DNA from: Verrucomicrobiota bacterium
Lineage (GTDB): Bacteria > Verrucomicrobiota > Verrucomicrobiia > Opitutales > Opitutaceae
Length of the DNA: 64,000 bases
Assembly: GCA_023391285.1 (NCBI GenBank)
Contig: JAEWBF010000133.1
Coordinates: 62,001-126,000 of the forward strand
Reading direction: 5' to 3'
Position numbers and translations under genes: made by a program. Numbering within the stretch: the stretch's first letter is position 1; each line of letters opens with the position of its first letter. Shown here in pieces: positions 61,401-64,000 of this stretch. The notes below the pieces were generated by a model, which saw only the letters and a program-made list of their open reading frames with translations, made no database searches and was not told the DNA's origin.

Positions 61401-62997
61401 TGACGGAGCGAACCGTTTGGAGCATGTGGACGACACGTCGACCGGCCTGCCGGTCCGCACGACGAGCTACACCTACAATGCCAACGGTTCCTTGCAGTCG
61501 GTCACGTATCCGAACGCGGTGGTGCACACGTATGGCTACGATGCGCTGAATCGCCTGCGGATGTTGAACATCTCTTCCGGCGCCACAGCGCTCCATGCCT
61601 ACGACTACAAACTGCGAGCGAGCGGACATCGCAGGCAAGTCGTCGAAGGCGCCCGAACGATCACCTACACCTACGACGCACTTTATCGCCTGACCGACGA
61701 GTCGCGAGTGGGCGACGGCAACGGCAACAACGGCGCGATTGGTTACACCTTGGACAAGGTCGGAAACAGGAGCGCGCGTCTGTCGTCGGTCGCCGGGATT
61801 CCGAATCAAACGAACACCTTCAACGCCCGCGACTGGCTCGACGGCGACACCTACACCGCGAACGGGAGCACGCAAATCGGGGGAACGGCTCTCGGTGAGC
61901 CGCTGGGAACGGATGCATATGATTTCGAAGAGCGTTTGATCGTGCGGACGAAAGCGGATGGAAGCACGATCAACCTCAGCTACGACGCGGATGGTATTCG
62001 AATCGCCAAGACGCTGCTCGATGCTTCAGCCCAGCCCACGTCGATCACAAGCTGGCTGGTCGATACGAACAACCTGACAGGTTACGCGCAGGTCTTCGAG
62101 GAGCGGGTCACCACCGCGAGCGGTGAGACGCTCCGCGTCTACACCTACGGCTCCGACCTGATCAGTCAGGCGGTGGCGCTCAACGACGGCGCGTCAACGC
62201 TGCACTACTTCGTTTACGACGGCCACGGCAGCGTCCGCGAACTTTCCAATCATGCAGGCGAAATCACCGACCGCTATGACTACGATGCGTTCGGGAATCT
62301 GATCTTCGGGTCTGGAGCGACGGACAATGCGTATCAGTATTGCGGGGAGCAGTATGACTTCGATCTCGAACTCTACTTTTTGCGTGCGCGTTATTTTACT
62401 TCGAACGGGGGTAGATTCTGGTCTTTAGACAGTTACGAGGGAGCGAATACGGATCCTGCGTCGCTGCACAAGTATGCATATGCGGCGGCCAGCCCTGTGA
62501 TGTTCGTCGATCCGAGCGGGCACATGTCCTTGGTCGAGACCAGCGTCGCGGCTCAAATACACGCGAATAACCAGCGGATAGCGGTTCCAAATGCGATCCA
62601 GCGTTATAGGCACGCCCGTAAAGGGCTGTGTGCTATAGCGGCGACCGCCCTAACGAATGGCCATCATATCCTTCCGGTCTTCCTTGGCGCGAAACGTCGA
62701 GGAGGAAAATTCGATCCGAATGTCAGTGACATACCTCGGAACTTCCACAACGACTTGCACAGGCTCCTTAACGCTAGCTTGGCTCTGATGGGGCTCCCGG
62801 CAGATCGAGCGGGAAAAGAAATTTTCGAGGAGATAGTTGGGAGCGCCGCAACCAAGCCGGTAATCACTCGTGTCTTGCGCCACATTTATAAAGTATGGGA
62901 CAAAGAGTGCGCTCCCAAGATTCCTGCTCCTCCGCTATCTCCCTTGCTTGAACGTCAATTGAAGAACGGCGAATGGGACTTTCTTTGGGATGATTGA
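49411..62997 (+). CDS. giant secreted Ig/LamG/RHS protein with C-terminal GHH-type nuclease tip
   Basis: The 4528-residue protein starts at ATG 49411 (MKSRYAWPLWLLVFSSIVAG) with a signal peptide. Domains in order: a beta-solenoid-like region with repeated LTLNG (48-295); nine cadherin/Ig-like repeats of about 90 residues ending PVNDAP (298-1110); a PKD domain that encloses a GATase-like domain (about 1134-1345); four PKD-LamG units with period near 950 bases (about 1526-2680); a PKD and an Ig-like domain (to about 2880); an RHS shell with many YD repeats (about 2990-4265); and the RHS core ending DPSG (4367-4370). The tip (4371-4528) contains NGHHILPVFLG and FHNDLHRLLNASL, the GHH signature of HNH/EndoVII nuclease toxins. 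It is probably surface-exposed, with the toxin tip delivered to neighbours. Its stop overlaps the next gene. Confidence 0.93.
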   Translation: MKSRYAWPLWLLVFSSIVAGHGLRAQELGTALVRHAPSINGRVEGSVQQMMPESVTLNGGAVVTQDLLIPGSPSVRLNGRPAYAGTVEGSGNASPANHQVTLNGNASLRHVVRRTNPVTLPNVMAPLAPTGTRNVIINSSGQSPGSFSTLRHLTLNGNAGQVAVPPGAYGDFTANAGSGFTLGVSGSTQPSIYHFHKLTLNGQSQLKVSGPVIVTVAQGLTGNGSVGVADQPGWLTLNIRSGGLTLNGGSRFYGHVNAPNGTIIINGNSQLIGGVAADRLTLNGGALLRLVSAAPANRAPVALNQNVNTNEDASVTVTLSATDPDEDDLTYIIVNGPTYGSISGSGPVVTYTPTANFHGADSFTFKANDREEDSNLATVSITVAPVNDRPTAESITVQATEDGSTGVVLLGRDADGDALGYEIITSPRHGHLSGLAPSLIYTPEADYHGSDEFTYVSKDGALRSEPAVVSISVAPVNDAPRAEESTFAVEEDGSTAIVLVGIDIDGDALTFEVQTAPQHGVLTGTAPHLTYAPQPDFSGTDHFTFSVFDGLAHSESATISIHVTNRNDAPIAHDASAVTAEDSAVEVVLSGHDPDGDALAFFVVTAPQHGTLTGTAPQLTYMPEPHFNGSDRFTFRVRDSSGVDSNLATATVLVEPVNDAPVAHSQELVTDEDTRIEITLAGSDVEGGSLTFSLVTLPQHGSIEGAGAEITYTPAANYSGEDSFAFVVNDGELSSAPATISVSVVAVNDAPVALEGSGSLSEDTSLELTLEAGDVEGASLSFSIQIPPEHGTIQPLVGMPGGYLYTPDPDYHGLDSFVFTAKDGELESAPAMFQLIISGINDAPEARSLELVGPQDTPIDFSLAGFDADGDELIYTIITPPTQGTLAGAAPHFTYSPAFNYRGHDALEFVVSDGELQSSVAVVRFTLTPVEHPPVANNGSAVVDEDAAIDLVLVASDLDGDTLIYTIVKAPERGTLEGAGAGWRYVPELNFNGTDHFQFKVSDGGRESDIADFEITVMPVNDAPIAIDRAVLVEANSTVEIQLRGEDIDGDEIEFIVVDPPVHGSLTGSGGVLVYIPAHGYVGSDSFTFVASDGRATSADAATVSIVVSGPLNQPPVVDAGLDATAAFGASAEVKPFSNIILNHDEWTLTDQGFASSASAGQFALNLAKWFTGGRPGKFLAYTNTMPGSVSYAYTGTALRAAMEGAGHTWVTSSTIPFTLENLRQFDAVFLCANQVDNSVLIDYVNAGGSVYISAGTKVCGCDADVEAGWYATFLNAFGLAYGYPYNQVRGTLPVSSEHPIFEGLSTLYYDNGNPVIVLDWESPLTSVVNVFQGKNLMALYSRSGLVATAVLTGSVADDGLPEGSALAYRWVKLDGPGFVHFEDVEALTTEANFTVPGVYTLQLSASDGEHTAVDTVVVTVERNEAPQVFAGVDAMVRSTAESFQLQAVASDDGIPRGGELILQWRLLNGPGEVVFDDASLLRPTVLFSAEGIYILELTASDGHLESSSFTTIRVGVRSPSVPEGISAWWPANGHAREVVHDEQPLRVQQSKVKYASGRVSLAFDFDGVERFWKTDAGPSTAIGADEDSEGATVEFWLNMADHQTDRAIFSWRNGPYLRTSYYSQRLFLSWGRPGGTDVIESGEVLTAGSWSHCAVTYDRASGIARIYHNGVLQNEKVIGSFLLPTSDEFSVGWRSGNNLFKGQIDEVTLYNRSLTPEEIGTIYRAGSSGKIFVGGNSAPQVSAGPDVAVASPSDVVLLAARLTDDGKPAGARVDWRWTKISGPGEVEFAVEAGSLPDSPETTARFSEPGLYSLQLESDDGAYGAKDLVEVRVGQFYPASLPSDVSAWWPGNGNSIEVRSGHAAMPWNVPEFADGLVGMAFDVDGADDYWRASAAPGLAVGSTASSLGATIELWMRLTDLQSDRAIFSWIDGPYLRTSYYSQRVNVGWGKMGGGDVFETGNILTAGVWTHCAATYDRASGIARLYVNGVLQNERAIGSFALPTTGDVLIGTRSGEKRFKGQLDEVTLYDRALSPAEIGAIYQSGSAGKMPLATTTPLIVSAGPDIAVRDVSAPAALTAHFALGDGSLDVAANWSWSKVSGPGDVTFEVTNGDLSASPATNAWFTASGIYLLKLEGRDHSRAVSDLVEVRVGQLYPAELPEDARAWWSGNGTSVEAYSQQEATAWNLAGFGDGHVSHGFVLDGIDDRWTASNPTYAVGSSENSAGASIEFWFNMADFERDRGIVSWSGGPVLRTNYYSTRLHVGWGKPGGGDTMETGNILKVGVWTHCVATYNRATGLASLYVNGVAEVSRNIGSFALPTTGTFSIGAAAGVSPFKGKLDEVTLYDRPLTPAEVGTLFEAGSKGKPPASENSGPMVFAHPNVATASANDTVHLEATVQDDGLPANSSVTWRWISFSGPAGAVIATPAGTLPDAPSSSVTFSSPGLYLFRVEADDGSKVDSDIMEVRVGQSYPDGLPTDARAWWKANGNAAESFTGIVATRRNLPTLTDGYVGQAFTLPGSGSWTTTAPEFAVGSTPESAGATIELWLNMADHERDRAILSWASGPYLRTNYYSQRLYVAWGKPGGGDALETGGLLQAGQWTHCAATYDRSSGLARLYINGVERVSKNIGSFLLPTTGEFAMGSMSGQSSFKGKLDEVTLYDRALTPAEIAAIYQAGTAGKPDVMVNAAPHVAASVGGAAIAGTPVLLSGVASDDGLPNPPGTLIYEWTQVDGPGAVAFGSADQLSTTASFPVAGVYSVQFSANDSEKSASTTLQVVVEAPPSAPPAIIFEEPADGASLPASTTFELVVQASDSDGTITRVEFFQDGVKLGEQTAPELNKPTTYFWPVAGGLPVGSYTFTARAHDNTGVSADAPPIAIQVVTDAGPPVAAIFTPAADARVSGPVEFTGVIDSRLLKRWVLEYRLKAPQGGAVEPWTAFASGTNSVGEGEVPAALGTFDPTVLINGLYEVRLAATDTSGRTVIDGPLGLLVEGNMKIGAFALAFEDLNIPAPGIPISITRTYDSRDARVGDFGPGWRIALNNIRVQKNRHLGDAWWQTPQEGSGIQFYDVLPIDERIVTIAFPDGETHRFRAGALVKNRPGDPDYRSFGVVVRRGKYRFYPIGDTTSTLEPLNAANVLAEDFWIEGTGDQDLRADDPTADPFADTFDTSRFRLTTRDGTVFILDEALGLLEMRDLNGNRLTVERDAQNRVARLVSTQPAPSGVITTAVVIHRDATGRVDYIRDPAGNDLDYTYDAEGRLETFTDRELNVTQFRYENDAFPHYLTRIIDPRGVAALRSEFDENGRLIKQIDAEGKETVFDRGIDSTGRFEKIVDRLGKETTYYYDERGNVTLKIDPLGAQTSYSYYPDTDRVKFEVDHYGNVKSFAYDPRGNVIAETLGASTSEDPANPSTGYTTRTSYNDRSAPTQMTDPDGRVQTFNYDPATNNLLTHTIGAGGASPATTSYTYYSDGTLHTVTDALGTVTTHTYNNSYSSAAYPGAVKEVVATVTAGSTVWRTTRTLHDAQENQVAQIVTRTLPDGSVEDVITRFVYDRENRLAATIHPDGRVSETRYTSFGQEAKSILWQSVADYQSADDARARTTSYGYDSRGNRVSTTYPDGSSETMHFDAENRKAWSEDQRGFRTTFEYDDAGRLRFTIFPDATSSDGTDNPRAETRNDLIGRVTHQIDEAGSVTEFTYENNCGCAMRRREMIQHVGSMELVTTYEYDRAGNVRFVTDPRGNVTETRYDDHGRATRVIHPATDEHPATQTETRYDALGRRVAALDQEGKITRYRYDPLGRLIEVRQYLDPSKAASDAEFTLDVTDASVVSTRYSYDELGNQRTQTDALGRVTTYWTDGMGRRTKRILPKDAGEASALEETLRYDTWGNLWQRTDFAGYTTTFSYDELNRLTSKSADPAHPSRVFSHAIARIDYDYDPNGARTAAQTYDASGTLLYSEATPRDERGRIDYKDTDAGQLDYSYHANGLLKDVVSSNDGGVNVGYRYDGANRLEHVDDTSTGLPVRTTSYTYNANGSLQSVTYPNAVVHTYGYDALNRLRMLNISSGATALHAYDYKLRASGHRRQVVEGARTITYTYDALYRLTDESRVGDGNGNNGAIGYTLDKVGNRSARLSSVAGIPNQTNTFNARDWLDGDTYTANGSTQIGGTALGEPLGTDAYDFEERLIVRTKADGSTINLSYDADGIRIAKTLLDASAQPTSITSWLVDTNNLTGYAQVFEERVTTASGETLRVYTYGSDLISQAVALNDGASTLHYFVYDGHGSVRELSNHAGEITDRYDYDAFGNLIFGSGATDNAYQYCGEQYDFDLELYFLRARYFTSNGGRFWSLDSYEGANTDPASLHKYAYAAASPVMFVDPSGHMSLVETSVAAQIHANNQRIAVPNAIQRYRHARKGLCAIAATALTNGHHILPVFLGAKRRGGKFDPNVSDIPRNFHNDLHRLLNASLALMGLPADRAGKEIFEEIVGSAATKPVITRVLRHIYKVWDKECAPKIPAPPLSPLLERQLKNGEWDFLWDD
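50310..52740 (+). repeat. nine tandem ~270-bp cadherin/Ig-like coding repeats
   Basis: Each unit encodes E-D-x-x-[VI]-x-[LV]-x-[AG]-x-D-x-[DE]-G-[DG]-x-L, a [PH]-x-[HY]-G turn, Y-x-P, a D-x-F-x-[FY] strand and PVNDAP. Units are diverged at the DNA level, so this is an old expansion. Together they make a long stalk. Confidence 0.9.
53980..57450 (+). repeat. four tandem ~950-bp PKD-LamG coding repeats
   Basis: The W-W of each LamG domain starts at 53995, 54952, 55903 and 56851, giving periods of 957, 951 and 948. Each unit has SDRAIFSW-like, YLRT-YYSQR and DEVTLY-R-L-P-EI motifs. High similarity between copies suggests recent duplication or gene conversion. Confidence 0.92.
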
Positions 62998-63682
62998 AAT
63001 GAATTCTGATCGACTGCAAGAGATCGTAGGCCATGCCTCGAGGTTCGGGCATCTTGAAACCAAGGCGGCTCCATTTCTTCGATCGCTTTTCTTACTCAAG
63101 GAAGAGCTGGGGGAAGTGGCTGGACGTAACTCCGTTCAATATCTGACTTTGGAGGAGTCGCTGGCCTACGAAGCAGGCATGATTCGGAAGTTGGTAAAAC
63201 CCTTACTTGTCCACTCCGAGAGTATCGCTATCGCCGACGCCAGCCCTTCTCACCCTCTACTTGAAGATGGCCGGTGTAAATGGACCACGCTCAGCAAAAG
63301 AATTAAGATTGGTAAACCCAATCTTTGGATGTTCGACGACCATACGGACTTTTTTTTAGAGCGAAATAAGGAGGCTAAAAGGGCGGTGATCTTTGTTCTA
63401 GATCCTCGAGCGTTTATTACAAAAATCGACATGGGCGGACTATGCGATCCGTTGGTGAATGGAACCATAGAACGGGCACTGCCAAGGTATGTTTTGGATT
63501 ACGTAAAGACCGTGTCTTCCCAGCTGAAAATGTCAGTGGTCTTTCATCGCCGAGGGATCGATGGTTGTTTGCTGTTCTTTCCAGTTGAGATCGCCGGCGA
63601 ACTTGTGCCCACAATTTTGTCCGGCGCCACACGCAGCATCAATTTATATAATGAGCCGCCGCCGGCTAACGGCGGGTTGTAG
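62990..63682 (+). CDS. candidate immunity protein for the RHS nuclease tip
   Basis: The 230-residue frame starts at ATG 62990, eight bases before the toxin gene's stop ends; a second ATG at 62999 is in frame. It has no signal peptide or membrane span and reads MIEMNSDRLQEIVGHASRFG, later WTTLSKRIKIGKPNLWMFDD and RAVIFVLDPRAFITKIDMGG. I do not recognise the family. Position directly after a polymorphic RHS tip, overlap with it, and clearly lower GC than the upstream gene are the standard features of a cognate immunity gene. Function is inferred from context only. Confidence 0.7.
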   Translation: MIEMNSDRLQEIVGHASRFGHLETKAAPFLRSLFLLKEELGEVAGRNSVQYLTLEESLAYEAGMIRKLVKPLLVHSESIAIADASPSHPLLEDGRCKWTTLSKRIKIGKPNLWMFDDHTDFFLERNKEAKRAVIFVLDPRAFITKIDMGGLCDPLVNGTIERALPRYVLDYVKTVSSQLKMSVVFHRRGIDGCLLFFPVEIAGELVPTILSGATRSINLYNEPPPANGGL

Positions 63683-64000
63683 CTGCGTGCATTGGCAGAG
63701 GTTATGCTAAGGTGCCGCGCAAGCGGCCGATTTGTTGATATCGCAGCTTACCATCGCCTGTGGGTCATCGACAAATCGTGCAGCGAACGTAAGATTCCGA
63801 TGATCAGGGGGCGTGCCGAATAGAAAAGTCGGTGTGTTTAAGGTGTCACTAGGTTATCCTACTTGGAAGCTGAAGAGTGGGAGAGCCTCCTTCTAATCCT
63901 GCGATTGTGGAATTTCGGATTCGAAGCGGCGTCGGCGGTTAGCTGATTTTGATGTGAGCCTCGACAAAGGATATCGCCCGCGCACGTTGCGGGCATGGGC
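63683..64000. other. 318-base stretch without a supported gene at the right edge
   Basis: I see only short frames (for example 39 codons from ATG 63703) and no ribosome binding site. A small hairpin, GCCCGC...GCGGGC, lies at 63978-63996. Remnant immunity or toxin-tip cassettes often sit here in RHS loci, but nothing recognisable is visible. Confidence 0.35.

Noticed and set aside
63703..63822. 39-codon frame after the immunity candidate
   Set aside because: No binding site, no neighbour support and no recognisable motif.

Overview
This is a GC-rich, densely coded bacterial window with no rRNA, tRNA, transposase or CRISPR array that I can see. The gene content points to Verrucomicrobiota, most likely an Opitutaceae relative: exported 3-keto-disaccharide hydrolase (DUF1080) and Gfo/Idh/MocA proteins, a GH2 beta-galactosidase, several exported proteins built only of TonB C-terminal-like repeats, system II cytochrome c maturation, a bacterial alpha2 glycyl-tRNA synthetase and a giant Ig/LamG/RHS protein. 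The assignment rests on recognised families, not on a marker gene.

Layout. 1-8.8 kb: a GH2 glycosidase running off the left edge, then small and mostly unrecognised genes on the minus strand, including a three-gene cassette (5552-6816) headed by a tandemly duplicated protein. 8.9-14.5 kb: a SWIM/SNF2 helicase and glyQS. 14.7-17 kb: two TonB-C repeat proteins separated by a non-coding stretch that ends in a perfect 16-bp hairpin. 17-23.5 kb: sugar-related genes (DUF1080 protein and two divergent Gfo/Idh/MocA oxidoreductases), a LysR regulator and two exported unknowns. 23.8-34.2 kb: a compact seven-gene minus-strand operon with a TonB-dependent receptor, five paralogous exported amidohydrolases and an exported CDA-fold deaminase. 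34.8-38.1 kb: a membrane protein divergent from an XRE/MmyB-type regulator, an acidic unknown and a third TonB-C repeat protein.

38.3-49.2 kb reads as one heme and electron-transfer block. It holds a small membrane protein coupled to HemY (heme synthesis), CcsA and ResB (cytochrome c maturation), a lipoprotein, a monoheme cytochrome, a NapC-type multiheme membrane cytochrome, an octaheme lipoprotein cytochrome and an MtrB/PioB-like beta-barrel. The last four fit a porin-cytochrome conduit that would carry electrons across the outer membrane.

49.4-63.7 kb: a 4528-residue secreted protein (beta-solenoid-like N-terminus, nine cadherin/Ig-like repeats, PKD and four LamG domains, RHS shell). It ends in a variable tip with a GHH-type HNH/EndoVII nuclease signature, and its stop codon overlaps the start of a lower-GC gene that is the natural immunity candidate. 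The last 318 bases hold no gene I can support.

The strongest candidates for undescribed biology are the seven-gene receptor/amidohydrolase operon, the heme-to-porin-cytochrome block, and the RHS toxin/immunity pair. Several families of dispersed intergenic repeats, two of which enter coding sequence, run through the window.
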